From an uncultured Roseateles sp. (GTDB lineage: Bacteria; Pseudomonadota; Gammaproteobacteria; Burkholderiales; Burkholderiaceae_C), in assembly GCF_945956965.1 (NCBI RefSeq), contig NZ_CAMFJS010000007.1, positions 62,001-126,000 of the forward strand: a DNA stretch of 64,000 nucleotides. Direction: 5' to 3'. Under the pieces are notes generated by a model that was given only the letters and a program-made list of their open reading frames with translations, was not told the DNA's origin and made no database searches. This document shows, piece by piece, positions 44,140 through 53,614 of the stretch. The position numbers and the translations under genes are program-made. Position 1 is the first letter of the stretch; every line of letters begins with the position of its first letter.

Positions 44140-44931
44140 TTATTTCTTGGCGATCTCTTCGCGCAGCGCCGCCAGTTCCTCGTGCACGGTGCGCAGCTGC
44201 GCATGCATATCGCGCAAGATGTCTTGCTCCATATGCCGCTCGGAGCTTTCCACCCACATCGCGGCGATGGCGGCCGTCACCAGCGAGAGCACCGCATAAC
44301 CCAGCAGCACCACGAACACGGCGAAGATCTTGGCTGCTGGCGTGGTGGGCACGATGTCGCCATAGCCCACCGTGGCCGCCGTGGTGAAGGCCAGCCACAG
44401 GCCGTCGCCGAGGTCGTGAGCGCGCGGCTCCAGTGCCCAAAAGCCCACCCCGCAAAAGCCCAGCACCAGCAAGGCCAGGGTGAGCAAATAACCCAGGCCG
44501 CCGCGTGTGACCCAGCTTTTCAGCGCCCAGACCATGCGCACCAAGGTCAGCATGGACACGAATAAGCGCACCGCCAAAGCGAAGTTGGAATGGGCGCTGG
44601 GCGCGATCAGGGCCGCCGTGAGCAGGCCCAGCACCAAGAGCAGATCCAGGGCATTGCTGCGCAGGTATTGGCGCGGGTGGCTGACGTGCCGCCCGACCCG
44701 CCACAAGGAGCTGCACATGATGGCCGCCGCCGCGAAATAAATGGCCTGCGCCAGGGGGGTGGGCAGGTTCTCCAGCAGCTCGATGTAGAAGGCCGGAATC
44801 GTCGCAAACAAGGCGATCAGCACCGGCCAACGCCAAGCGCGCTCGGTACGAGCCGCCGCCGGATTCAGCGGCGACGGTCGGGCCAAGCCCCAGCTGCGGG
44901 TGTTGAGGAGGGAGGGTTTGCGGTGCGGCAT
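44140..44931 (-). CDS. Potassium channel family protein
   Basis: 263 residues with about six membrane helices. The pore helix and selectivity filter are TTAATVGYGDIVPTT, the K+-channel signature TVGYGD. The N-terminal part has voltage-sensor-like helices but with few regularly spaced arginines (FVSMLTLVRMVWALKSWVTR), so voltage gating is uncertain. A C-terminal coiled coil (MHAQLRTVHEELAALREEI) probably assembles the tetramer. A 7-bp hairpin (AGCCGGC, 44123-44140) overlaps its stop and may serve as a shared terminator with coaX. Confidence 0.85.
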   Translation of the reverse strand: MPHRKPSLLNTRSWGLARPSPLNPAAARTERAWRWPVLIALFATIPAFYIELLENLPTPLAQAIYFAAAAIMCSSLWRVGRHVSHPRQYLRSNALDLLLVLGLLTAALIAPSAHSNFALAVRLFVSMLTLVRMVWALKSWVTRGGLGYLLTLALLVLGFCGVGFWALEPRAHDLGDGLWLAFTTAATVGYGDIVPTTPAAKIFAVFVVLLGYAVLSLVTAAIAAMWVESSERHMEQDILRDMHAQLRTVHEELAALREEIAKK

Positions 44932-45119
44932 AGCCCGCAGCGTAGCGGGGCGAGCCGGGTTTGGAATTGACTTGAGTCAAGCCTGCCCCAGGCGCTGCTG
45001 CGCTTGCGGGCGCTCGCCCAAGCTGAGCGCGGCTATCCCGCTTTTTCCGACCTCTCTTGACCTTGCAGATAGCGCGGGGAGGGTGCGATTGCGCGCGAGC
45101 CCTGCCTTATGCCGCCAGC

Positions 45120-46472
45120 TTAAAGAATGAAGCGCGACAGGTCTTCGTTCTTGGCCAACTCGCCCAGCTTGGCGTCCACTTCGGCGGCGCCCAGGGTGAG
45201 GGTCTGCCCGCCCAAGTTCGGCGCATCGAAGCTGATCTCGTCGAGCAGGCGCTCCATCACCGTGGCCAGGCGGCGCGCGCCGATGTTCTCGGTGCGCTCG
45301 TTCACCTCAAAGGCGATTTCGGCCAGGCGGCGTATGCCTTCGGTGCTGAGCTCCAAGGTGACGCCTTCGGTGGCCAGCAAGGCCTGGTATTGCTTGACCA
45401 GGCTGGCGTGGGTGCTGCTCAAGATGGCTTCAAAGTCGTTCACCGATAGCGAGCCCAGCTCGACCCGGATCGGGAAGCGGCCCTGCAACTCGGGGATCAG
45501 ATCGCTGGGCTTGGCCAGGTGAAAGGCGCCCGAGGCAATGAACAAGATGTGGTCGGTCTTGACCATGCCGTACTTGGTGTTGACCGTGGTGCCCTCCACC
45601 AGCGGCAGCAGATCACGCTGCACGCCCTGGCGCGACACTTCCGCCGTGCCTGTATCGCTGCGCGAGCAGACTTTGTCGATTTCGTCGATGAAGACGATGC
45701 CCATCTCCTGCGCGGCGGCCAGGGCGGCGGTCTTGATCTCGTCTTCGTTCAGCAGCTTGGCGGCTTCTTCCTCGATCAGATGCTTGAGCGCGTCTTGCAT
45801 CTTGAGCTTGCGGGTCTTGCGCTTGCCGGCCCCGAGCTGGGAGAACATGCCCTTGAGCTGCTCGGCCATCTCTTCCATGCCGGGCTGGCCCATGGGGCCC
45901 AGAATCTCCATGCTGGGCTTGCCTTCGAGCAGATCGACCTCGATCTCCTTATCGTCCAGCAGCCCCTCGCGCAGGCGTTTGCGCATGATTTGGCGGGCCG
46001 TGTTGTCCGGCGTTGCCGTGGCTGCGGCGGCAGAGGAAAAGCCGACTTCGCTGCGCGGTGGCGGCACCAAGATGTCGAGCACGCGGTCTTCCGCCGCGTC
46101 TTCGGCGCGCAGGCGTTGGCGCTTCATCTGCTGCTCACGCTCTTGCTTGACGGCGATCTCGACCAGGTCACGGATGATGGAATCCACGTCCTTGCCCACA
46201 TAGCCGACTTCGGTGAACTTGGTGGCCTCGACCTTGATGAAGGGGGCACCAGCCAGCTTGGCCAGGCGGCGTGCGATCTCGGTCTTGCCCACACCGGTGG
46301 GGCCGATCATCAAGATGTTCTTGGGCGTAATCTCGGCGCGCAGCTTGTCGTCCACCTGCTGGCGCCGCCAGCGATTGCGCATGGCGATGGCCACGGCGCG
46401 TTTGGCGGGCTGCTGGCCGACGATGTGGCGGTCGAGTTCGGAGACGATCTCCTGCGGGGTCATTGAACTCAT
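45120..46472 (-). CDS. hslU: ATP-dependent protease ATPase subunit HslU
   Basis: 450 residues. AAA+ unfoldase: [19 protein letters not shown], Walker [16 protein letters not shown], the GYVG pore loop in [11 protein letters not shown], Walker [11 protein letters not shown], sensor residues in GRFPIRVEL, and the conserved C-terminal EDLSRFIL that docks into HslV. The start at 46472 overlaps the hslV stop by four bases (ATGA); an ATG nine bases downstream is also possible. With HslV it forms the heat-shock protease that degrades misfolded and regulatory proteins. Confidence 0.96.
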   Translation of the reverse strand: MSSMTPQEIVSELDRHIVGQQPAKRAVAIAMRNRWRRQQVDDKLRAEITPKNILMIGPTGVGKTEIARRLAKLAGAPFIKVEATKFTEVGYVGKDVDSIIRDLVEIAVKQEREQQMKRQRLRAEDAAEDRVLDILVPPPRSEVGFSSAAAATATPDNTARQIMRKRLREGLLDDKEIEVDLLEGKPSMEILGPMGQPGMEEMAEQLKGMFSQLGAGKRKTRKLKMQDALKHLIEEEAAKLLNEDEIKTAALAAAQEMGIVFIDEIDKVCSRSDTGTAEVSRQGVQRDLLPLVEGTTVNTKYGMVKTDHILFIASGAFHLAKPSDLIPELQGRFPIRVELGSLSVNDFEAILSSTHASLVKQYQALLATEGVTLELSTEGIRRLAEIAFEVNERTENIGARRLATVMERLLDEISFDAPNLGGQTLTLGAAEVDAKLGELAKNEDLSRFIL

Positions 46473-47032
46473 TCCAGCACCTCGATGGTGTGATTCTGAT
46501 TGGTGTAGATGCAGATATTGCCGGCGATCTCCAGCGATTGCTTGACGATCTCCGCCGCGCTGAGCGTGCTGTGCTTGAGCAAGGCTTGCGCGGCTGCTTG
46601 CGCGTAGGCGCCGCCGGAGCCAATCGCCACAATGCCGAGTTCGGGCTCCAGCACATCGCCGTTGCCGGTGATGATGAGTGAGGCCGTGCGGTCGGCCACG
46701 GCCAGCATGGCTTCCAGGCGCCGCAACACGCGGTCGGTGCGCCAATCCCGCGTCAGTTCAACGGCGGCGCGTACCAAGTGCCCCTGGTGCTTTTCGAGCT
46801 TGGCTTCGAAGCGCTCGAACAGGGTGAAGGCATCGGCCGTGGCACCGGCAAAGCCGGCCAGCACCTGATCGCGGTGCAGCTTGCGCACCTTGCGTGCGCT
46901 GGCTTTGACAACGATGGTGCCCAGCGTGACCTGGCCATCGCCGCCAATGGCGACCTGCATGCCGCTAGGCGTCTGGCGGCGCACACTGACAATCGTGGTG
47001 CCGTGAAAAACGGGGTGTTGTTGAGAGTCCAT
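46469..47032 (-). CDS. hslV: ATP-dependent protease peptidase subunit HslV
   Basis: 187 residues, proteasome-beta-like. The catalytic threonine is Thr12 in [11 protein letters not shown], so an 11-residue propeptide must be removed; the propeptide is a little longer than in many relatives. The remaining family motifs [24 protein letters not shown] and [15 protein letters not shown] are intact. It is translationally coupled to hslU. A sigma-32-like promoter lies immediately upstream (47041-47068). Confidence 0.96.
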   Translation of the reverse strand: MDSQQHPVFHGTTIVSVRRQTPSGMQVAIGGDGQVTLGTIVVKASARKVRKLHRDQVLAGFAGATADAFTLFERFEAKLEKHQGHLVRAAVELTRDWRTDRVLRRLEAMLAVADRTASLIITGNGDVLEPELGIVAIGSGGAYAQAAAQALLKHSTLSAAEIVKQSLEIAGNICIYTNQNHTIEVLE

Positions 47033-47040
47033 GGCTTCAC

Positions 47041-47068
47041 AAATGGATGTGGAAGCCTAATTTTCAAC
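47041..47068 (-). promoter_or_regulatory. Possible heat-shock (sigma-32) promoter of hslVU
   Basis: On the minus strand GTTGAAA (-35) and TCCATTT (-10) are separated by exactly 14 bases, close to the sigma-32 consensus CTTGAAA-N14-CCCATNT. The -10 ends 8 bases before the hslV ATG, which would give an almost leaderless message; that oddity lowers confidence. Confidence 0.4.
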
Positions 47069-47091
47069 CGCCTAAACCGCCCAAGCCACGC

Positions 47092-48909
47092 TTAGGTTTG
47101 TTTTACCTTGATGCGTGCATGCTCATTGATGCCCATGGCGGCAAAGAACAGGGCCACCAGGCGATGTGCGTCAATGAAGACCACTTGGCGGTTCTCGCTT
47201 TGGCGCGTCAAGACCCAGTTGAGCAGGTCACCCGCCGCCATGAAGTCCAGGCGAATCAGGGTCCCGCACATCACGTTGACGAGGGTGGCGCTGCCCAAGT
47301 CGTCGGTCATGGTCTGCAGCAGCGAGGAGATGTCGCCACTGAGCTGGCCCGTGAGCTCCAGCTCGGTGGGTGGGCTCAGGGGATTGAGCTCGCTGATTTG
47401 CGATTCCGCAAAGCTGCTGCTTGGCTCGGTGGGCGTGATGCTGGTGCTGGGCCCCTGGATCGAATTGACGCCGCTGGCCAGGCGCACCCGGCAGGCGCTG
47501 CGCTCCCACGATGGGGGCGAAACTTCGTAGGTGACGCAGTAGTCGATCGCCACTTCGTCAAACTGATCGGGGCGATTCACCAGGCGCAGGGCCTCGAGCC
47601 GCAGCATCCACAACGTCGGATCCACCTGGGCATCTGACACCGGCGACAAGCCACTCAGCACTTGCAAGAAGTGGTCGCCACCGATCCAGCGCATGTCCAG
47701 CGCCTGGCCGGCCCAGCTGCGGAATTGGTCGCGCAGCTGCAGGGCCACATCGGCGTCCACCGCACGCAGGGCAGTCCAGTCCAGCACCCAGGGCATGGGC
47801 ATCAGCTGGGTGCGGGTCTTGAGCAGTTGCATGGCCTCGGCCGTCAGCACCTCGGGCGCTGCCCAGCTGACATTGCTGGCCTTGGCCATGGGCGCGCGCA
47901 CCTTGCGGTGAGCTTCGGCCACCAGCTTGGGCATGGAGAACCATTGCGGCGCCGAGCGGCCGAAAATCTGCGCGAACTCCAGCGCCAGAGCTTCGAACTT
48001 GGCCTGGTTGCCGGTGGCGCGGTAGAGGTCAAACATCACCAGCCAGGTGTCGCTGTGCAGATTGCGCGCGCCGCCCGGGCGGATATGGGCCGCCAGCATT
48101 TGCTCGCAGCCCTCAAAGTCGGCATTGGCGAAGGCGATCACCGCCTCGTCCAACTCCGCGTCGTGCGCCAATTCCAGGCTGACCAGCGGCGCAGCGCCTG
48201 AGTCTGCCGCGGCGTCGAACGAGGCTTCCGCGAAGCTGAAGGTCAGCGGCATGTCCAGCGGCAGCAGATCGGGTAGGTTAGGCAAAGCGGGCAGGGCCGC
48301 AGCATCGGCTTCCGAAGGCGGTGACATGCCTGCGCCCATCACCACGGCGGCGGGGGCGGGGCTCGTTTCCAGGCGCTCGCGCTCGTCGGCCGAGGCGAAC
48401 TCGCTGACGCGGCTGGCCTCCGGGCTGTCCGGCTTCTCAATCGAGAAGCCTGCCGGTTCCGTCGGGGCGAAATTGACCGGCCGCGTGCTTTGCTCATACA
48501 GGGCTTGGCGGCGGCTGGCGGTGAGGCCTTGATTCAAGGTGGGGGCGAAGGTGTCGCCCACCATTTGCTGCTCAATCCGGTCGATCTTGGCCTTCACGCC
48601 CAGATCGATTCTGGAGTTGATTTCGCTGCCGCGCTCCATCTCGTCGATGCGCGAAGAGGCCGCGCCCAGGGCTGCCAATTGCTCGGGGCTCAGGCCTTCG
48701 CGGCGGATGCGGCGCAGCATGTCCAACTCGCGCTTGCGCACGAAGTCGTTGCGGCGCTTGCGGTCAACCATGGCCCGCAACTCGGCTTTGGCGAGGTCAG
48801 CTTCGGGGTCGTCCTGGCGTGAATTGATCTCGGCCCAATCGGTCGTCGGGTTGGCCACAAAGCGCGCGACCTTGCGTAAAAAGCTCTCGCCGTCTTTCGG
48901 TTCTGTCAT
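47092..48909 (-). CDS. STAS-domain protein with long N-terminal region
   Basis: 605 residues, no signal peptide. The N-terminal 100 residues are charged and helical (FVRKRELDMLRRIRREGLS); residues about 110-220 are low-complexity linker; residues about 220-480 form a helical, TPR-like part (AFANADFEGCEQMLAAHI); the last 90 are a STAS domain (LELTGQLSGDISSLLQTM, IRLDFMAAGDLLNWV) like anti-sigma antagonist modules. A phosphorylatable Ser or Thr is not clearly present at the usual site. The gene is on the same strand directly upstream of hslV. Function unknown; it may be a partner-switch component. Confidence 0.72.
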   Translation of the reverse strand: MTEPKDGESFLRKVARFVANPTTDWAEINSRQDDPEADLAKAELRAMVDRKRRNDFVRKRELDMLRRIRREGLSPEQLAALGAASSRIDEMERGSEINSRIDLGVKAKIDRIEQQMVGDTFAPTLNQGLTASRRQALYEQSTRPVNFAPTEPAGFSIEKPDSPEASRVSEFASADERERLETSPAPAAVVMGAGMSPPSEADAAALPALPNLPDLLPLDMPLTFSFAEASFDAAADSGAAPLVSLELAHDAELDEAVIAFANADFEGCEQMLAAHIRPGGARNLHSDTWLVMFDLYRATGNQAKFEALALEFAQIFGRSAPQWFSMPKLVAEAHRKVRAPMAKASNVSWAAPEVLTAEAMQLLKTRTQLMPMPWVLDWTALRAVDADVALQLRDQFRSWAGQALDMRWIGGDHFLQVLSGLSPVSDAQVDPTLWMLRLEALRLVNRPDQFDEVAIDYCVTYEVSPPSWERSACRVRLASGVNSIQGPSTSITPTEPSSSFAESQISELNPLSPPTELELTGQLSGDISSLLQTMTDDLGSATLVNVMCGTLIRLDFMAAGDLLNWVLTRQSENRQVVFIDAHRLVALFFAAMGINEHARIKVKQT

Positions 48910-49019
48910 TCGCCGTGGACCAGGTTTGTGCAGCGCTGTTCAGCAAGGAGGCCGGAGGCGGCCGGCTGAACCGGAGCCAGCGTGCACGGCCTGCTGATTT
49001 TTTGAGTGAAAAGGGTTGA

Positions 49020-49724
49020 TTAATCCCCGAACATCTTTTGCTTCATCTCGCGGCGTTGCTGGGCTTCCAGCGACAGCGAGGCAGTCGGGCGGGCGATCAA
49101 ACGGCCCAGGCCGATGGGCTCACCGGTTTCGTCGCAATAGCCGTACTCACCGTTGTCAAGGCGAGCCAGCGACTGAATGATCTTCTTCAGCAACTTGCGC
49201 TCGCGGTCGCGGGTGCGCAACTCCAGGGCGTGTTCTTCCTCGATGGTGGCGCGGTCGGCCGGGTCGGGCACGATGGAGGTGTCTTCACGCAGATGTTCGG
49301 TGGTCTCGCCGGCATTCGACAGCACGCCTTCTTTCAGGGCGGTCAGCTTGGTGCGGAAAAACTCGATCTGCTTGGGGCCCATGTACTCGGCCTCAGGCAT
49401 GGCCAGCACTTCGGCGTCAGTCAGCTCAGCGCCGGACTTGGTTTTCCATGCGTTGACGAGTTTGGGGTCGGCCTTGGCCGCGGTGCGGGGACTTTCAATC
49501 ACGGGTGAACTCATTTGTCGCGTTGGCGGCTTGGGTGGTGCAAATCGATCGGCGAAGCGGCTGCTGGCCGTTGGCGCCGGCGTGGGGTCCATCAGAGCAA
49601 TGTCATCGGCACTGGACGCGTCTGTCTTGGCCACAGATTTGGCCTTGGCTGTCTTGACGGCGGGGCGTGCTCCGGGCTCGGCGGTGGCCGAGGTGGTCGG
49701 TTTTGGTGCCTGGGTCTTGCTCAC
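49020..49724 (-). CDS. dksA: RNA polymerase-binding protein DksA with N-terminal extension
   Basis: 234 residues against about 150 in E. coli; the first 85 or so are an Ala/Lys/Pro/Ser-rich tail. The core is complete: coiled coil with tip acids Asp154 and Asp157 (PDPADRAT), EEEHALELRTRDRERKLLK, and the globular end. Of the four zinc cysteines only Cys197 remains (YGYCDETGEPIG); the others are Thr200, Ser218 and Ala221, as in zinc-independent DksA. The GTG start has a strong AGGAGA, so the extension is real; an ATG at codon 71 lacks one. It acts with ppGpp on transcription initiation. It lies downstream of a COG0523 GTPase after a 177-base gap. Confidence 0.93.
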   Translation of the reverse strand: MSKTQAPKPTTSATAEPGARPAVKTAKAKSVAKTDASSADDIALMDPTPAPTASSRFADRFAPPKPPTRQMSSPVIESPRTAAKADPKLVNAWKTKSGAELTDAEVLAMPEAEYMGPKQIEFFRTKLTALKEGVLSNAGETTEHLREDTSIVPDPADRATIEEEHALELRTRDRERKLLKKIIQSLARLDNGEYGYCDETGEPIGLGRLIARPTASLSLEAQQRREMKQKMFGD

Positions 49725-49901
49725 GTTTCTCTCCTCGCTCTGACAGTCGTGGATGTCCTGTCAGGCTAGATATCAATCGGGACCAGCTTGTCTTAACTTG
49801 CGCGCTTCTTCAATCGAAGTCTGCATTTTGGGCGCCGCGGATTGTAGCCATGCTTCGCGGACGCCCGGTTTGTCAATTTGTAATGAATTTCCGCTTGGGA
49901 C

Positions 49902-50954
49902 TCAGACCAAGCAGCCTTCCATGCCTTGCAGCAGGATTTCCTTGGGCAGGTCGATACCGATGAAAACCATTTTGCTCGCCTTTTTCTCGCCCGGCATCCA
50001 TTTCGGGCCGAGGTCGGAGCCCATCAATTGGTGGACGCCCTGGAAGATCACCTTCTTGTCCGAGCCCTTCATATAGAGCACGCCTTTGTAGCGCAGCATC
50101 TTGGGGCCATAGACCTGCACGATGGCGCCCAGGAAGTCTTCCAGCTTGGCCGGATTGAAGGCCCGGTCCGAGCGGAAGACGAAGGACTTCACATCGTCTT
50201 CATGCGCATGGTGGTGCGGGTGGTTGCAGTGCTCGCCGTGCTCATGGTCGTGATCGTGGTGATCATGGTCATGTGGCTCGTCGACCTTGAGGAAGTCGGG
50301 GTCGATTTCCAGCTTGGCATTCAGATTGAAGCCGCGCAGATCAAAGATCTGGTTCAGCGGTGCTTCGCCGAAATGCGCTTTGTGCACCGGGGCGCGCGGG
50401 TTCATATGCTTGATGCGGTGGGTCAGGGCGGCCACGCTGGCGTCGTCCACCAAGTCGCTCTTGCTGATGAAGATCTGGTCGGCGAAGCCGATCTGGCGGC
50501 GCGCTTCCTGGCGGCTGTTGAGCTGCTCTTCGGCGTGCTTGGCGTCCACCAAGGTCAGGATGGAGTCCAGCAGATAGCTCTCAGCGATCTCGTCGTCCAT
50601 GAAGAAGGTCTGCGCCACCGGGCCGGGGTCGGCCAGGCCGGTGGTTTCGATGATGACGCGGTCAAACTGCAACTCGCCCTTGCGGCGCTTGGCGGCCAGG
50701 TCGGACAAGGTGGTGCGCAGGTCTTCACGGATGGTGCAGCAGACGCAGCCGTTGTTCATCTGGATGATCTGCTCTTCGGAGTCGACCCGCAGGATGTCGG
50801 TGTCGATGGTCTCTTCACCGAATTCGTTCTCGATCACGGCAATCTTCTGGCCATGGGCCTCGGTCAGCACGCGCTTGAGCAGCGTGGTTTTGCCCGAGCC
50901 CAGAAAGCCGGTGAGGATGGTGGCGGGGATAAGACCCTTGGTGCTGCTGTTCAT
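49902..50954 (-). CDS. COG0523 (CobW/P47K) GTPase, putative metal chaperone
   Basis: 350 residues. P-loop GFLGSGKTTLL, the ENEFGEETID segment, the metal-binding CxCC in NNGCVCCTIREDL, switch motif ETTGLADPGPV and the GTP-specificity motif ISKSDLVD are all present. A long His-rich loop follows (about residues 227-255: DHDHHDHDHEHGEHCNH), then the CobW C-terminal domain. Such proteins deliver metals, usually zinc, to client enzymes. No zinc-regulator box is obvious upstream. It is on the same strand as dksA. Confidence 0.9.
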   Translation of the reverse strand: MNSSTKGLIPATILTGFLGSGKTTLLKRVLTEAHGQKIAVIENEFGEETIDTDILRVDSEEQIIQMNNGCVCCTIREDLRTTLSDLAAKRRKGELQFDRVIIETTGLADPGPVAQTFFMDDEIAESYLLDSILTLVDAKHAEEQLNSRQEARRQIGFADQIFISKSDLVDDASVAALTHRIKHMNPRAPVHKAHFGEAPLNQIFDLRGFNLNAKLEIDPDFLKVDEPHDHDHHDHDHEHGEHCNHPHHHAHEDDVKSFVFRSDRAFNPAKLEDFLGAIVQVYGPKMLRYKGVLYMKGSDKKVIFQGVHQLMGSDLGPKWMPGEKKASKMVFIGIDLPKEILLQGMEGCLV

Positions 50955-51156
50955 GGCTGATCGCTCAATCTAGAAAATAAGGGGCTGGCGCAAAACGGTC
51001 ATGGTGGCGTGCTGGAACGCCCGTTCTTGGCAGTTTTGCGTGAGCCTTGAAATAAATGGCTGGCCGGAATATGGGGGCGTGCGACTGTGTTGCAAGGGCT
51101 TTGACAAGTCAATGGGTTATTCTCGGGGCCATCGCAACTACGACACACAGTTCCCA

Positions 51157-52035
51157 GTGTCTGAACCTCAGTCTAGTCGGCCCTCTCATCGAGGGGGCCA
51201 AAAAATGAAGCCGGAGCCGCGTGGTTTTCTGGTCCGCCTGCTGGAATTTCTCCATCCCGGGCCCGATTCCAAAAGCGAGCTGATGGATACCTTGGCGGAT
51301 GCCGAGAAGCGTGAGCTGATCGAGCCCGAATCGCGCCAGATGCTCGAAGGCGTGCTGCGCATGGCGGAGCTGAGCGCGGGTGACGTGCTCGTCGCTACCC
51401 CGCACATGGACTTGCTGGACATCGACGCGCCTTACGACGAGTTGCTGGGCGTGGTCATCACCACCGGCCATTCGCGTTTCCCGGTCTTCGAGGACAGCCG
51501 CGACAACATCATCGGCATCTTGCTGGCCAAAGACCTGCTGAAAGTGCAGCGCGCGCCCGAGTTGAATCTGCGCGCCCTGTTGCGGCCCACCGTCTTCGTG
51601 CCCGAGAGCAAGGGTTTGAATGAGTTGCTGCGCGACTTCCGCTCCAACCGCAGCCATCTGGCCATCGTGATCGACGAGTTCGGCAACACCGCCGGCCTGA
51701 TCACCATTGAGGATGTGCTGGAAGAAATCGTCGGCGAAATCGAAGATGAATTCGACGACAAAGACGGTGACTCCAGCATCTACACCCTGGCCGACGGCAG
51801 CCACCGGGTGGCGGGGGATGCGGAGATTGCCGCCGTCAATGCGGCCTTCAGCATTCGCTTGCCGCTGGATGACTTCGACACCATCGGCGGTCTGGTCGCG
51901 CATGAGCATGGCCGCGTGCCGCGCCGGGGCGAGGCGGTGGAACTGGGCGGCTTGCTGTTCTCGGTGATGCTGACCCGCGGCGGATCGGTGCGCTGGTTCA
52001 AGGTCAGCCGTCTGCCCGACGACGCGCAGAGCTGA
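51157..52035 (+). CDS. corC: CorC/HlyC-family CBS-domain protein
   Basis: 292 residues from the GTG at 51157 (VSEPQSSRP), which matches how relatives begin; the open frame reaches back to 51001 but that part is not family-like, and an ATG at 51112 is an alternative. It contains the acidic stretch MDTLADAEKRELIEPES, two CBS motifs (GHSRFPVFEDSRDNIIGILL and HLAIVIDEFGNTAGLITIED) and a C-terminal transporter-associated domain. It has no membrane part. CorC has a role in magnesium/cobalt resistance; in many Burkholderiales and enterics it lies before lnt as here. It is coupled to lnt by TGATG. Confidence 0.9.
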   Translation: MSEPQSSRPSHRGGQKMKPEPRGFLVRLLEFLHPGPDSKSELMDTLADAEKRELIEPESRQMLEGVLRMAELSAGDVLVATPHMDLLDIDAPYDELLGVVITTGHSRFPVFEDSRDNIIGILLAKDLLKVQRAPELNLRALLRPTVFVPESKGLNELLRDFRSNRSHLAIVIDEFGNTAGLITIEDVLEEIVGEIEDEFDDKDGDSSIYTLADGSHRVAGDAEIAAVNAAFSIRLPLDDFDTIGGLVAHEHGRVPRRGEAVELGGLLFSVMLTRGGSVRWFKVSRLPDDAQS

Positions 52036-53531
52036 TGCAGCGTCAAGGCCTGTCTTGGCCAGCCGCCGCGCTGGCTGCGCTGCTGCTGGGCCTGCTGCAT
52101 ACCGCTGCATTCGCGCCCACTTATGCCTGGTGGGCCCAAATTCTGGCGCTTGGCGGACTGGCCTGGCTGGCGCTGGACGCGCCACCGCGCCGCGCCGCCG
52201 TGCTGGGCCTGAGCTTTGGCCTGGGCTGGCTCAGCAGCGGCCTGTGGTGGCTGCACATCAGCATGCATCAGTTTGGCCACATCCCGTGGCTGCTGGCGGC
52301 CTTGGCCGTGTTGCTGCTGGCGCTGTTCCTAGCAAGCTATTACGCCGCGGCCCTGGCCCTGGCAGCTTGGCTCAGCCGGAGTGCGGGCTGGGGCGGGCGC
52401 ATGGCGATCTGGTCGGCTTGCTGGGCCTTGGCCGAGTTGGCGCGCGCCACTTTCTTCGGTGGCTTCCCCTGGATTGCCAGTGGCTATGCCCACACGGCGG
52501 GGCCGCTGGCGGCCTGGGCGCCGTGGCTGGGTGTCTATGGCATTTCGGCGCTGGCGGCGCTGATGGCCTTCAGCTTGGTGGTGGCGAGCAAGAAGCAATG
52601 GCGCTTGGCGGTGCTGAGCTTGAACCTGGCGGCCTTCGGCCCCTTTTTGCTGCCGCACGACTTCACCGTCAGCACCGGCACGCTGAACGCCAGCTTGCTG
52701 CAGCCCAATGTGCCGCAGGATCAGAAATTTGATCAGGCCCTGATCGACGCCAATCTGGATCAACTGGCGCAGCAGATCGAAGCCGCACGCGGCCAGGTGG
52801 TGATCACGCCGGAGTCTGTGGCGCCCGTGCCGGTGGCCTATCTGCAGGGCGAGTATGTGCAGCGCCTGGACGCCGCCGCGCGCCAGCGGCCGCTCTTGCT
52901 GGGCACGTTTTTGGGCGATGACAGCAGCGGCTACACCAACTCCTTGCTGGCCTTTGGCGGCGACCAGGCTTATGACTACGGCAAGCGCCATCTGCTGCCG
53001 TTTGGCGAGTTCATTCCTTTTGGCTTCCACTGGTTCGTCAAGCTGATGGGCATCCCCATGGACGACCAGATGCGCGGCCAGCACCAGCAGGCCTTTGCCG
53101 TGGCCGGCCAGCGCTTGCGGCCGCTGATCTGCTACGAAGACTTGTTCGGCGAAGACTTTGTGGCCAGCATGAACGGGCCTGATGCGGCCACGGTGCTGGT
53201 CAACGTCAGCAATTTGGCCTGGTTTGGCACGCGCATGGTGCAAGACCAGCATCTGCAGTTCTCGCAAATGCGCGCGCTGGAGTTCCAGCGCCCCTTCATC
53301 CGCGCCACCAATACCGGCGCCACGGCGGCCCTGAACCATCGCGGCGAAGTGACGGCGCGCCTGGCGCCGGCCACGCGTGGCTTGCTGGAGGTGACGGTGG
53401 AAGGCCGCAGCGGCAGCACGCCTTACGCCCGCTGGCTGCAGGCCTGGGGTCTGGCGCCCTTGTGGGCGGCGGTGGCCCTGGTCTTGCTGCCTGCAGCCTG
53501 GGCGCGACGCCGGGCCAAGCTGGCCTCGTAG
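52035..53531 (+). CDS. lnt: Apolipoprotein N-acyltransferase
   Basis: 498 residues: six to eight membrane segments in the first 200, a nitrilase-fold periplasmic domain (about 215-465), and a final helix. The catalytic triad is visible: Glu in [12 protein letters not shown], Lys in [18 protein letters not shown], Cys in [14 protein letters not shown]. The enzyme adds the third acyl chain to lipoproteins in the periplasmic face of the inner membrane. The start overlaps the corC stop by one base. Confidence 0.95.
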   Translation: MQRQGLSWPAAALAALLLGLLHTAAFAPTYAWWAQILALGGLAWLALDAPPRRAAVLGLSFGLGWLSSGLWWLHISMHQFGHIPWLLAALAVLLLALFLASYYAAALALAAWLSRSAGWGGRMAIWSACWALAELARATFFGGFPWIASGYAHTAGPLAAWAPWLGVYGISALAALMAFSLVVASKKQWRLAVLSLNLAAFGPFLLPHDFTVSTGTLNASLLQPNVPQDQKFDQALIDANLDQLAQQIEAARGQVVITPESVAPVPVAYLQGEYVQRLDAAARQRPLLLGTFLGDDSSGYTNSLLAFGGDQAYDYGKRHLLPFGEFIPFGFHWFVKLMGIPMDDQMRGQHQQAFAVAGQRLRPLICYEDLFGEDFVASMNGPDAATVLVNVSNLAWFGTRMVQDQHLQFSQMRALEFQRPFIRATNTGATAALNHRGEVTARLAPATRGLLEVTVEGRSGSTPYARWLQAWGLAPLWAAVALVLLPAAWARRRAKLAS

Positions 53532-53614
53532 AATCGCCCTCAGTCGGACGCGTCGGCCTGTGCCGCGCGGCCATCATCTTTTTGTCTTTTACCGGCCTTT
53601 GTGCCCTCAAGCCC

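Noticed and set aside
49841..49876. TTGACA and TACAAT on the minus strand as a dksA promoter
   Set aside because: The boxes are 24 bases apart, too far for a normal sigma-70 promoter.
51099..51130. TTGACA and TATTCT before corC as a promoter
   Set aside because: Only 11 bases separate the boxes, so they cannot serve together.
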